A DNA stretch of 25,780 nt from DASPMP01 sp035758925 (GTDB lineage: Bacteria; Gemmatimonadota; Gemmatimonadetes; Gemmatimonadales; Gemmatimonadaceae): contig DASTVV010000194.1 in NCBI GenBank assembly GCA_035758925.1, positions 1 through 25,780 of the forward strand. Reading direction: 5' to 3'. Each line of letters starts with the position of its first letter. Positions within the stretch are counted from its first letter, which is position 1. Shown here one piece after another: positions 1 to 7,757 of this stretch. The translations under genes were made by a program, and so were the position numbers. Under the pieces are notes generated by a model. It ran no database searches. It had not been told where the DNA came from and saw only the letters and a program-made list of their open reading frames with translations.

Positions 1-2
1 AC

Positions 3-521
3 ACGGCCAACGCGCGCCAGCTCGGCATCGACACCACACGCATGGTGATCGCGGGACACAGCATGGGCGGCTGGGTGGTGGCACACACGGCGGGACATCA
101 CCCTGAGCTCCTGGGTGCCATCATGATCTCCGCGGCGGACATGGGGCGGGTCGGCCAGATGCAGCGCGACTCGCTGATCGCATTCATGGCCGACAATCTC
201 GAGTCGCTCAGCGGAACCAGTGCCCAGGTGATGGCAGATGAAGTGATCGCGAAGGGCGCTGCTTGGGGATTCCCGGCAGCCGTGCCGGGGCTCGCGCGCA
301 CGCGGCTCCTCGTCGCGACATCGAACGACGGACTCGCGCGTCATACCGATCCGTTGGTGCAGGCGCTGCGAGCGGCTGGCAACACGCGCGTGACGACGGT
401 GCATCAGCCGACGGACCATTCGTGGTCTGACAAGCGCATCGCGCTCGCGACCGCAGTGATCACCTGGCTCGAGCGGGCCCGTGGGGGCACGGTCGGCCAG
501 CGGACTACGCCTCAGAACTAA
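3..521 (+). CDS. alpha/beta hydrolase, C-terminal part (5' end outside window)
   Basis: The reading frame is open from the left edge, so the gene starts upstream of the window. The visible part carries the nucleophile elbow GHSMGG (Ser is about the 20th visible residue). Further on are SNDGL, a likely region for the acid, and DHSWSD, which fits the catalytic histidine near the C-terminus. That order (Ser, Asp, His) is the alpha/beta-hydrolase fold. The ATG at 42 lies only five codons before the GHSMGG motif and cannot be the true start. Substrate is unknown. The missing N-terminal half would hold the oxyanion loop and any signal peptide, so I cannot say whether it is secreted. The gene ends 24 bases before the ligase start on the same strand, so the two could be co-transcribed. 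Confidence 0.85.
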   Translation, partial: TANARQLGIDTTRMVIAGHSMGGWVVAHTAGHHPELLGAIMISAADMGRVGQMQRDSLIAFMADNLESLSGTSAQVMADEVIAKGAAWGFPAAVPGLARTRLLVATSNDGLARHTDPLVQALRAAGNTRVTTVHQPTDHSWSDKRIALATAVITWLERARGGTVGQRTTPQN

Positions 522-545
522 GCACACGCAGGATCCGGCGGGGAC

Positions 546-1412
546 GTGGCGTCGCTACCCGAATGGCTCGAGCCGATGGCAGCGACGCTCACGCAGGAGC
601 GGTTCACCGGCCCCGAGTGGGTGTTCGAGCGTAAGTACGACGGCATCCGCGCGCTGGCGTTCAAGCAGGGGCGTGACGTCCGTCTGCTGTCGCGCAACAA
701 GCTGCCGCAGCACAACCCCGCGGTGTCGGCCGCAATCGCGGCGCTGGGTGTGAACGACGCGATTCTCGACGGCGAGCTCAATTGGCGCGGCGACGATCGC
801 GTCGCCTACTACGTGTTCGACGTGCTCTGGATCGATGGGCGCGATGTCACGCGTCTCCCGCTGGTCGAGCGCAAGGCCATCCTGCGCACCCTGAGCTTTG
901 AAGCGCCGGTGAAGCTGGTGACGACCATGGACGACGCGAAGCCATGGGAGCGCGCGTGCGCCGAGGGATGGGAAGGCGTGATCGCGAAGCGGCGCGATGC
1001 GCCGTACGAGCACAAGCGCTCGAAGCTCTGGCTCAAGATGAAGTGCGAAGCATCGCAGGAGCTCGTCGTCGGCGGCTTCACCGATCCGCAGGGCGCACGC
1101 GTCGGGCTCGGCGCACTGCTCGTCGGCTACTACGAGGGCAACGATTTCGTCTTCGCGGGGAAGGTCGGAACGGGATTCGACACCAGGCTGCTGACCGAGC
1201 TGCGCGCGCGACTCGATGCGCTCGAGATTCCCGAGTCTCCGTTTACGAAAGCCACGGGCCTGCCGCGTCTCCGTGCGCACTGGGTGCGACCGGAGATCGT
1301 AGTGCAGGTGTCCTTCATCGAGTGGACGGTGCACGGCAAGCTGCGGCACTCGCGATTGCGGGGAGTGCGAACGGACAAGAACGCGCGCGACGTGGTGCGG
1401 GAGACTCCGTAG
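546..1412 (+). CDS. ligD: ATP-dependent DNA ligase, stand-alone LigD ligase domain
   Basis: This 288-residue protein matches the ligase module of bacterial LigD, which seals breaks in Ku-dependent non-homologous end joining. The adenylated lysine is K30 in KYDGIR (motif I). DGELNW lies around residues 75-80, YVFDVLWIDG around 89-98, EGVIAKR (motif IV) at 143-149 and WLKMK (motif V) at 162-166. The remaining 120 residues fit the OB-fold with a KLRHSRLRG stretch near the end. The GTG start is chosen because it keeps the family-typical lead-in before motif I; the ATG at 576 is a shorter alternative. No polymerase or phosphoesterase domain is fused to it. The polymerase part is a separate gene at 2259. 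No ku gene is visible here. It converges on the barrel protein gene, which ends 27 bases away. Confidence 0.9.
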   Translation: MASLPEWLEPMAATLTQERFTGPEWVFERKYDGIRALAFKQGRDVRLLSRNKLPQHNPAVSAAIAALGVNDAILDGELNWRGDDRVAYYVFDVLWIDGRDVTRLPLVERKAILRTLSFEAPVKLVTTMDDAKPWERACAEGWEGVIAKRRDAPYEHKRSKLWLKMKCEASQELVVGGFTDPQGARVGLGALLVGYYEGNDFVFAGKVGTGFDTRLLTELRARLDALEIPESPFTKATGLPRLRAHWVRPEIVVQVSFIEWTVHGKLRHSRLRGVRTDKNARDVVRETP

Positions 1413-1439
1413 GAGCGATCAACATCGGTGGTGCGCAGG

Positions 1440-2012
1440 CTATCGCGATCCACCACCCGTGCGGAAGGTGAGACCAAAGCGAAACTCGCCTTCGGGGGAA
1501 GGCGCCAGGTCTGACGTGGGCAGAACGAACTCGGACATTCGCCAACGCGCTTCGCCGAACACGTCGATGTTGCGCCCCAGTAGAAGCGCTGCGCCCGTCC
1601 CGTAGCTCCATCCCCTCCGCGGGCCGTCCACGTCCATGCTGTCGCTCGCGACGAGGCCAACTCCGGCGAAGACGTACGGCCGGATGCCGTGCATCCCACC
1701 TCCGCCCAGGCCACCGAGATTCAGCATGGCGTCCGCATCGGCGGCGCGGAAGCGATAGGAGTTTCTGCCGGTCGCCTCAATGATCCTCCTCTCCTCTTCG
1801 CTGGGAATCTCCATGTCGCCGCTGGCCCGAATCGCGAGGCCGCCGGTGGTGCCGCCCATGGTGAGCGCCATACCGGCGTACGGATTGCTGGCGGAACTGG
1901 GGACGTATGAGAGGAAGGGACTGATCGCGAACTGGCCTGCGGCCGTCGCCACCGGCAGCGCGGTCAGCAAGACAGCAGCGAATACGACGAGTGAACGAGA
2001 TGTGTTCGGCAC
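1440..2012 (-). CDS. secreted outer-membrane beta-barrel-like protein
   Basis: The protein is about 190 residues with a clear signal peptide (hydrophobic run VVFAAVLLTALPVATAAG, then mature QFAISPF). The mature part has alternating strands rich in glycine and aromatics (GIRPYVFAGVGL, GWSYGTGAALLLG, VFGEARWRM) and ends FRFGLTFRTGG. This is the look of a small outer-membrane barrel of the OmpA/OmpW-like porin-fold class. The start is GTG at 2012, because GGAGG sits four bases upstream of it and the signal peptide follows at once; an in-frame codon at 2063 would add 17 residues before the signal peptide. It is transcribed against both LigD pieces, lies between them and has no obvious link to DNA repair. 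Function is not recognised. Confidence 0.75.
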   Translation of the reverse strand: MPNTSRSLVVFAAVLLTALPVATAAGQFAISPFLSYVPSSASNPYAGMALTMGGTTGGLAIRASGDMEIPSEEERRIIEATGRNSYRFRAADADAMLNLGGLGGGGMHGIRPYVFAGVGLVASDSMDVDGPRRGWSYGTGAALLLGRNIDVFGEARWRMSEFVLPTSDLAPSPEGEFRFGLTFRTGGGSR

Positions 2013-2138
2013 AATGCCTCCGGGGCAAGGTGGGTGGCCCCGTGAATGCAGGGCTGCTGCCATTGCCGTCGCGCGGTGCTAACTCGTTGCGACTCGGGAG
2101 ATTCGCCACAATTACGCGCCTGCGAGCGATGCCCTACT

Positions 2139-2154
2139 GTGTCAAAAGCGACAC
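2139..2154. promoter_or_regulatory. small inverted repeat in a divergent intergenic region
   Basis: GTGTC-aaaagc-GACAC lies in the 246-bp gap between the leftward barrel gene and the rightward LigD polymerase gene. A further GACAC occurs about 35 bases downstream. A regulator operator is possible, but short arms like these can occur by chance. Confidence 0.2.
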
Positions 2155-2258
2155 GCCCGGATGCTCTCGCTCTGACACAGCTTGCCACTGACAGGCCAAT
2201 AGGGGCGGACCTAACTTCGGACCTGACTGCGGATCAGGAAGTGGGGGAGGGTGACGTG

Positions 2259-3218
2259 ATGGCACGCGCGAAGACAGCGACGAAAACACGCGCACAAGCG
2301 ACTGCAAAGCCGGCCCGAAAGTCGAGCCGGAAGAAGGCAGCGGACACGGGGGCCAGCCCGGCGGAGATCGGCGTCACGATCACGCATCCCGACAAGGTGA
2401 TGTTCCCGGACGACGGCATCACCAAGGGCGAGATGTGCGCGTACTACGAAGCGATCGCGCCAGTCATGCTGCCGCACATCATCGGACGCCCCGTGACGAT
2501 GGAGCGATTCAATCGCGGCATCGGCCAGGAAGGATTCATTCAAAAGAATGTCGCCAAGGGCTTCCCCGACTGGCTGGAGCGCGTCGAGCTCGCGAAGAAG
2601 GGTGGCACGGTGCACTACCCAGTCATCCGGGACGCGCGCGGGCTCGTGTGGCTGGCGAATCAGAACTGCATCACGCCGCACGTGTTCGTCTCGCGCGTGC
2701 CGCACGTGCACAAGCCGGATATCTGTGTCTTCGACCTCGACCCGTCAGGCAACGACGACGAGTCGCGGGTGCGCGCCGGTGCTCTGTTCCTCCGCGACAT
2801 GCTCGCCGAGCTCGGCCTGGAGACCTGGGTGAAGACATCCGGGTCGAAGGGCTTCCATATAGTGGTACCGCTGGACGGCAAGGCGGACAGCGGCAAGGTC
2901 GCCCGTTTCGCGCACGGCGTCGGCGAAGAGCTGGTGCGTCGCGATCCGAAGAACTTCACGCGTGAGTTCCACAAAGCGGACCGCGGCGGACGCATCTTCG
3001 TCGACACCGGTCGCAACGAGTACGGCGCGACGTTCGCTGCCGCTTACGCGGTGCGTCCCAAGCCCGGCGCCCCGATCTCTGCGCCTTGCACGTGGGAAGA
3101 GATCGAGCGCGGCAAGGTGGGCCCACGCACGTTCACGCTGCGGGACATGACCGCGCGCGTTGCCAAGGTCGGTGACCTCTGGGCCGAGATGCTCGAGACC
3201 AGGCAATCGCTGCCGTAG
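2259..3218 (+). CDS. ligD: LigD-type primase-polymerase (NHEJ polymerase domain)
   Basis: This is a stand-alone polymerase module of the archaeo-eukaryotic primase type found in LigD, which fills gaps and adds nucleotides during end joining. The 319-residue protein starts with a Lys/Arg/Ala-rich basic tail (about residues 1-35) that may bind DNA. It then has the family opening THPDKVMFPDDGITKGEM. The metal-binding pair is FDLDP (D159, D161), the nucleotide-binding motif is SGSKGFH (K197, H200), and the third acidic residue is D249 in FVDTGRN. The ATG at 2259 follows GGGGGAGGG seven bases upstream. The open frame extends further 5' but without family similarity. It pairs functionally with the ligase at 546, although the barrel gene separates them. 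The usual fused LigD carries both domains, often with a phosphoesterase domain that is absent here. Confidence 0.92.
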   Translation: MARAKTATKTRAQATAKPARKSSRKKAADTGASPAEIGVTITHPDKVMFPDDGITKGEMCAYYEAIAPVMLPHIIGRPVTMERFNRGIGQEGFIQKNVAKGFPDWLERVELAKKGGTVHYPVIRDARGLVWLANQNCITPHVFVSRVPHVHKPDICVFDLDPSGNDDESRVRAGALFLRDMLAELGLETWVKTSGSKGFHIVVPLDGKADSGKVARFAHGVGEELVRRDPKNFTREFHKADRGGRIFVDTGRNEYGATFAAAYAVRPKPGAPISAPCTWEEIERGKVGPRTFTLRDMTARVAKVGDLWAEMLETRQSLP

Positions 3219-3360
3219 CCCGACTCCGGTCGCTCGTTAACCCGACGAAACCGGGCATTTCACGCAATCGTACACGGCGTGTCGATTTTTCGGGGTGTCG
3301 TTCGACGTCTCGGTGAAGGGCAGAGACCGAACCTTTCTACAATCGCACGGAGAACGAGTG

Positions 3361-3732
3361 ATGAAGAAATACATGGCGATCATCAAGATGAGCGAGAAGT
3401 ACCGGGGCGAAGCGCCGCCCAAGCCGCTCATGGACGCGATGGGCCCCTTCGTCGAAAAAGGCTATTCGTCGGGCAGAATCGTGGACACCGGCGGCCTCAA
3501 ATCGAGCGATACGGCCACACGTTTCCGTCTCGAGAAAGGCAAGCTGACCGTATCCGACGGGCCCTTCACCGAAGCCAAGGAAGTGATCGGTGGCTGGGCG
3601 ATTCTCCAGGCCAGCACCAGGAAGGAAGCGCTCGAGACCGCGACGGAGTTCATGGAGCTCCACCGCATTCACTGGCCAAGCCTTGTGGCGACGTCGGAGC
3701 TGTTCGAGATGGACGAACAGCCAGGAGCGTGA
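3361..3732 (+). CDS. YCII-related domain protein
   Basis: A 123-residue cytosolic protein beginning MKKYMAIIKMSEKY, with the central DGPFTEAKEVIGGWAILQA stretch typical of the YCII/PhnB-like family often annotated as DGPF-domain protein. The family has a ferredoxin-like dimeric alpha/beta-barrel fold. In many genomes these genes sit beside ECF sigma factors of the DGPF group, but none is visible here. The ATG at 3361 is preceded by GGAGAACGAGTG; an upstream in-frame codon at 3295 adds residues with no family likeness. Biochemical role is unknown. It is followed by a convergent aldo/keto reductase whose stop is 27 bases away. Confidence 0.85.
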   Translation: MKKYMAIIKMSEKYRGEAPPKPLMDAMGPFVEKGYSSGRIVDTGGLKSSDTATRFRLEKGKLTVSDGPFTEAKEVIGGWAILQASTRKEALETATEFMELHRIHWPSLVATSELFEMDEQPGA

Positions 3733-3759
3733 ACGAACGTCGGTTGTCGATAGGAGCGA

Positions 3760-4692
3760 CTAGCCCGACACCGCGCTCGTCACGCGCTCCGACTCTTCAC
3801 CAAGCCACGCGGGATTACTTGCCGTCGCGTCGTAGGCCGACGACGTCTTGAACAACTCGAACTCGCCCTTCGCCGCCGGCACCCGCGTCTTCGCCAGGAT
3901 GCGATCCACCTCGGCATCCGAGAGCGGCTTGAACGTCTGCATGGCGTTCACCGCCTGATCGAGAATCGGCTCCGTGTCGCAACCGGTGATCACGACGGAC
4001 GTCGGCAGATTGAGCGCGTAGTGCAGGCACTCGAGCGCTGTCACCGTGCCGGACTTCAGGATATGGCCGTTGGCCATGCTCTTCATGCCCAGCACGCCGA
4101 TGCCCTGCCGCACGAGCTCCGGCAACACGAGAAGCGCAAAGCTCCGGTAGTGCGCATCCATCACGTTGAGCGGCATCTGTACGGCGTCGAACGCAAAGCC
4201 GTTCTCGCGTGCCACGTCGAGCGTGTGCAGGTGAACGTGCGGGTCCTTGTGACCCGTGAAGCCGATGAAGCGGATCTTGCCCGCCTTCCTGGCGTCGAGC
4301 AGCGCGGCGTTGGCGCCCTCGGGATCGAAGATGCGGTGCGGATCTTCGTACCGGATGACTTCATGGTGCTGCACGAGATCGATGCGGTCGGTCTGGAGCC
4401 GGCGCAGGGATTCGTCCAGCTGGCGCGCGGCCTCCTTCTTCGACCGGCCGTCGATCTTGGTCATGAGGAAGACGCGGTCGCGGTATCCGTCCTTGAGCGC
4501 CTTGCCCATGCGGATCTCGCTCCTGCCCTCGTTGTAGTCCCACGAGTTGTCCATGAACGTGATGCCCGCGTCCACGGCCTTGCGCACGAGCCGAATCCCC
4601 AGCGCCTCGTCGACGTGCGGCAGGGCGAGATGCCATCCGCCGAGTCCGACCGCAGACACTTTTTCGCCGGTCCTTCCAAGTTCGCGTTGCAT
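3760..4692 (-). CDS. aldo/keto reductase
   Basis: A 310-residue NAD(P)H-dependent oxidoreductase of the aldo/keto reductase (TIM-barrel) superfamily. It begins MQRELGRTGEKVSAVGLGG, the usual strand one. The catalytic tetrad is visible: D48 and Y53 in DNSWDYNEG, K79 in LMTKID, and H110 in DLVQHH. The tail (LGMKSMANGHILKSG, then VVITGCDTEPILDQAV) matches the cofactor-binding end of the family. I prefer ATG 4692 because the family N-terminus begins there; GTG 4722 would add ten residues without precedent. Substrate is not deducible. It is full length, unlike the second reductase at 12295. Confidence 0.9.
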   Translation of the reverse strand: MQRELGRTGEKVSAVGLGGWHLALPHVDEALGIRLVRKAVDAGITFMDNSWDYNEGRSEIRMGKALKDGYRDRVFLMTKIDGRSKKEAARQLDESLRRLQTDRIDLVQHHEVIRYEDPHRIFDPEGANAALLDARKAGKIRFIGFTGHKDPHVHLHTLDVARENGFAFDAVQMPLNVMDAHYRSFALLVLPELVRQGIGVLGMKSMANGHILKSGTVTALECLHYALNLPTSVVITGCDTEPILDQAVNAMQTFKPLSDAEVDRILAKTRVPAAKGEFELFKTSSAYDATASNPAWLGEESERVTSAVSG

Positions 4693-5208
4693 GATATCTG
4701 CTCGCGGCAAGGTCCAGTCCACAGTATCATGGCGCGGCTACGGACGAGGGGATAGGGACTCTCCTGCGCGGGCGACGGGATGGAACTCCCTTCGCGGACC
4801 ACACTGCGCTCCTCGTCGCTCTCGCTTCGTCGCTGCGCTCCTCCGCTTCGCTCCTGCGGTGCTCGTTGGCTTCGGCGGCCGCGCATTTGGCGCGGCTTGC
4901 CTCAGACGGTCCGCTCCAGGGAGTCCCACCCCGCCGATCCCTTCGAAGGAGTCCCATCCTGTCGCGCGCAACTCACGCCGCTGGAGGAGGACCGACCTCG
5001 GCGAGCAACTCATGCCGACGCCCTGGGCGGCACGACCGAGTCGGGCGGCGCTGAGTCGCCGTGACGCGGAACGGCCGTTCACACACTGGGCGAGGTACCC
5101 TGCGCGACGACTCCGCGCTTGCGCGGCGTTCGCGCGCGGTCACGCGCAGCAAGCCGGCGAGTGCGCGACGCTCAGACGGGCGCGCACGCGCAGGCCCAGC
5201 GCGCGGCC
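4693..5208. other. 515-bp gene-free stretch carrying a structured repeat
   Basis: No reading frame here shows family likeness. Several frames are open on both strands because of high GC, and the translations are Arg/Ser/Ala-rich low-complexity. The left part contains the inverted-repeat element described separately (4776-4950). The right part (about 4960-5208) is GC-rich with runs of CGCG and no feature I can name. It lies upstream of the aldo/keto reductase and downstream of the GH3 stop. Confidence 0.6.
4776..4950. repeat. structured dispersed repeat, copy A
   Basis: Both ends are imperfect inverted repeats. The left end at 4776-4806 reads GGGATGGAACTCCC then GCGGACC. The right end at 4905-4935 reads GGTCCGCTCCAGGGAGTCCC. 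Between them is a pyrimidine-rich core (CTCGCTTCGTCGCT, then GCTCCTGCGGTGCTCG) and a hairpin GCCGCGC-atttg-GCGCGGC at 4878-4896. The same order of core, hairpin and GGTCCGCTCCAGGGAG end recurs in inverse orientation at 25657-25780. No protein is encoded. It may be a MITE-like or REP-like element or a structured RNA. Confidence 0.7.
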
Positions 5209-7539
5209 CTACCGCATGCGCGGCGGAGCTTGACCGAGGACGACGATGTCGCCCGTGACCGTGAACCGTTGCTCGAGCGTCGCGGCCGAGCTCCCGCCCG
5301 CCCAGACCGTGAACGTCCCCGGCTCCACCACACGCCGCATGTCACGATCGTACAGCGCGAGGTCGTCCGGTTTGAGCGTGAACCGCACGGTGCGCGTTTC
5401 GCCGGGATTGAGCGTTACGCGGGTGAAGCCGCGCAGCTCACGCACGGGACGCGTGACGCTTGCCGCGTCGTCGCGCAGATAGAGCTGCACGACTTCCGTG
5501 CCAGCACGGCTGCCGGTATTGCTGACGTCCACGCTCGCCACGACAGAGTCCGACCCGCGGAGCGTCGCGCTCGACACCTTGAGATTCGCGTACCCGAACG
5601 TCGTGTACGTCAGCCCATGGCCGAACGGAAAGAGCGGCGTCCAGGGCACGTCGATGTACTTCGAGTTCCACTTGTCGTTCCGCGGCGGACGTCCCGTGTT
5701 CTTGTGCCCGTAGTAGATCGGGACCTGCCCCGTCACACGCGGGAACGTCACCGGCAACTTTGCGCTCGGCGCGTAGTCGCCGAACAACACGTCCACGACC
5801 GCGTTCCCGTGCTCGACGCCCAAGAACCAGCTTTCCACGAGCGCGGACGTGCTGTCTGCCAGCCACTGGAGCGCGAGCGGACGTCCGCTCATGATGACGG
5901 CGATCACAGGCTTGGTGGGGCTCGACGCGCGCGCCGCGCGCACCACGGCCTGCGCCAGCTGCAGCTGCGCGCCCGGCAGCTCGATGCTCGCGCGGCTCGC
6001 TGCCTCGCCGCTCATCTCGGCGCGTTCACCCAGGACGAGCAGCACCGCGTCAGCGGCGCGTGCGGCGTCCTCGGCTTGCGTGATTCCAGGGCTGCTCATC
6101 GGACCCTGGATCACCGTCGTGTCGAGCGCGACGCCCGGCGCGTACGTCACCTGAAGCTGCGGCATCGCGCGACGAAGCGCCGTGATTACGCTGATCGCGT
6201 CCTGCGCCCGTCCGGCGCCCGCCCAGAATCCGAGCGTCGCTCCCGAGTCCGCCGCGAGCGCACCGACCACCGCGAGCGAGCGAACGGACTTGCTCAGCGG
6301 AAGGGCAGGCGTGCCGCCGGCTGCGTTGTTCGTGAGCAGCACGATGGACTCGCGCGCCACCTCGCGCGCGGCCGCGCGGTTCGACGCGGACAACACGTCG
6401 CGGCGCTCGCGTTCGGCGCTGGTGCCGCGATACGGGTCTTCGAACAGGCCGATCGCTGCCTTGCTGCGCAACACGCGATGCACGGCGGTGTCGAGAACCG
6501 CGACCGGGAATCGGCCCGCGCGGATCTCGGCCGGCAGCTTGTCGCGCCACAACGTACTGGACATCTCCATGTCGACGCCTGCGCGCAGGGCACGTCGCCC
6601 GACCGTCAGGCTGTCGCCCAGCCCGTGACTGATCATCTCCCAGATGCCGCTCCAATCGCTCACCACCATGCCCTTGAAGCCCCACTGGCGACGCAGCACG
6701 TCGGTGAGGAGCCAATCATTGGCGTGCGCCGGCGTGCCGTTGATCTCGTTGAATGAAGCCATGAATGCGCCCGCGCCCGCGCGCGCTGCCGCATGGAAAG
6801 GCGGCAGGTACGTATTCCACAGGTCGCGCTCCGACATGCTCACGGTGTTGTAGTCGCGACCGCCCTCGGCGCCGCCGTATGCGGCGAAGTGTTTGGCCGT
6901 CGCCAGCACCGACGTCGGCGAGGTGAGATCCTTGCCCTGGAAGCCTCGCACCTGCGCCGCTGCCATCACGGAGCCGAGATACGGATCCTCGCCGGCGCCC
7001 TCCATGATGCGACCCCAACGCGGGTCGCGCGCGATGTCCACCATGGGCGCGAATGTCCAGTGCACACCCATCGCGCTCGCCTCGAGCGCGGCAACCCTTG
7101 ACGCCCGCTCCGATGCCGCGGGATCGAACGACGCCGCCATCGCGAGAGGGATCGGGAATACGGTACGCATCCCGTGGATCACGTCATAGCCGAAGATGAG
7201 CGGGATGTGCAGTCGCGACTGCTCGACCGCGATGCGCTGCATGCGACGCGTCTCGTCGGCGCCCCAGAGTCCCAGCAGCGATCCCAATTTGCCCTCGCGC
7301 ACGGCGCGCTGGCCGGCGGAGTCCACCGTGGGGCCCATCTGTCCGAACCCCACCGGCGACTGCGTGATCTGTCCGAGCTTTTCCTCGAGCGTCATGAGCT
7401 TGAGGACCGAGTCGGCGATGCGTGAGGCGCGGTCGACGGGGTCGCGGGGACGTGATTGCGGGACCTGGGCTGCCGCGGTGTCGCGTAACGAGACGGCTGC
7501 GACGATGACGGCCAGGGAACAACGGGAGAGAACGCGCAC
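5209..7539 (-). CDS. bglX: secreted glycoside hydrolase family 3 beta-glucosidase
   Basis: This 776-residue enzyme has the full GH3 layout of periplasmic BglX-type beta-glucosidases/xylosidases, which release terminal sugars from beta-linked oligosaccharides. Residues 1-25 are a signal peptide ending TAAAQ. The TIM-barrel domain has LTLEEKLGQ, IPLIFGYDVIHG, DPRWGRIMEGAGEDPYL and AKHFAAYG. The catalytic nucleophile is D295 in VVSDWSG. The second domain carries GEAASRASIELPG, the region that supplies the acid/base glutamate. A C-terminal fibronectin-III-like domain includes VVQLYLRD and PGETRTVRFTL. GTG at 7539 is chosen because GGAG lies five bases upstream and the signal peptide follows directly; the longer frame to 7662 adds 41 unconserved residues. 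Likely periplasmic. It is divergent from the efflux relic at 7758. Confidence 0.93.
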   Translation of the reverse strand: MRVLSRCSLAVIVAAVSLRDTAAAQVPQSRPRDPVDRASRIADSVLKLMTLEEKLGQITQSPVGFGQMGPTVDSAGQRAVREGKLGSLLGLWGADETRRMQRIAVEQSRLHIPLIFGYDVIHGMRTVFPIPLAMAASFDPAASERASRVAALEASAMGVHWTFAPMVDIARDPRWGRIMEGAGEDPYLGSVMAAAQVRGFQGKDLTSPTSVLATAKHFAAYGGAEGGRDYNTVSMSERDLWNTYLPPFHAAARAGAGAFMASFNEINGTPAHANDWLLTDVLRRQWGFKGMVVSDWSGIWEMISHGLGDSLTVGRRALRAGVDMEMSSTLWRDKLPAEIRAGRFPVAVLDTAVHRVLRSKAAIGLFEDPYRGTSAERERRDVLSASNRAAAREVARESIVLLTNNAAGGTPALPLSKSVRSLAVVGALAADSGATLGFWAGAGRAQDAISVITALRRAMPQLQVTYAPGVALDTTVIQGPMSSPGITQAEDAARAADAVLLVLGERAEMSGEAASRASIELPGAQLQLAQAVVRAARASSPTKPVIAVIMSGRPLALQWLADSTSALVESWFLGVEHGNAVVDVLFGDYAPSAKLPVTFPRVTGQVPIYYGHKNTGRPPRNDKWNSKYIDVPWTPLFPFGHGLTYTTFGYANLKVSSATLRGSDSVVASVDVSNTGSRAGTEVVQLYLRDDAASVTRPVRELRGFTRVTLNPGETRTVRFTLKPDDLALYDRDMRRVVEPGTFTVWAGGSSAATLEQRFTVTGDIVVLGQAPPRMR

Positions 7540-7640
7540 TGATGCTCCGGGCTGGGACGACGAACTGGTGTGCGAGAATCGTCGAAGAACATACGGCGCG
7601 TGCGGTGCGGTCACTAGCGGCCCCAGCAGCCCGACGCCTC

Positions 7641-7672
7641 CGTGCCGCCAACGTGCCGCCAACGTGCCAACA
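7641..7672. repeat. 11-bp tandem repeat, about 2.7 copies
   Basis: CGTGCCGCCAA occurs twice head to tail (7641-7651 and 7652-7662), followed by the degenerate CGTGCCAACA. The period is one DNA helical turn. It lies in the 218-bp gap between the divergent GH3 gene and the efflux relic, so a stacked regulator site is possible. Confidence 0.6.
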
Positions 7673-7725
7673 TGACGCGGACGTGCACTTGGTAACTTCG
7701 CCCGACGCGTGAGTCATCGCGGTGC

Positions 7726-7756
7726 GTAAGCCCGATAGGACCGCAAAGAGGCTTAC
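7726..7756 (+). promoter_or_regulatory. hairpin covering the ribosome binding site of the adaptor relic
   Basis: GTAAGCC (7726-7732) pairs perfectly with GGCTTAC (7750-7756), with a 17-nt loop. The right arm begins inside the AGAGG Shine-Dalgarno sequence, just ahead of the ATG at 7758. Folding of the mRNA would partly hide the ribosome site. Confidence 0.4.
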
Positions 7757-7757
7757 A

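Noticed and set aside
3271..3299. Rho-independent terminator after the LigD polymerase gene (ACAC-ggc-GTGT followed by a short T run)
   Set aside because: The stem is only 4-5 bp, and too weak to call.
4021..4755. 244-residue open frame on the plus strand
   Set aside because: Antisense to the full-length aldo/keto reductase with an intact tetrad.
4960..5208. Possible small protein or RNA gene in the GC-rich gap
   Set aside because: Open frames exist in most phases but none shows a start signal, family likeness or plausible composition; no RNA fold stood out by eye.
5119..6756. 545-residue open frame on the plus strand
   Set aside because: It runs antisense to the GH3 gene, its translation is Arg/His/Ala-rich with no family likeness, and the opposite strand has clear catalytic motifs.
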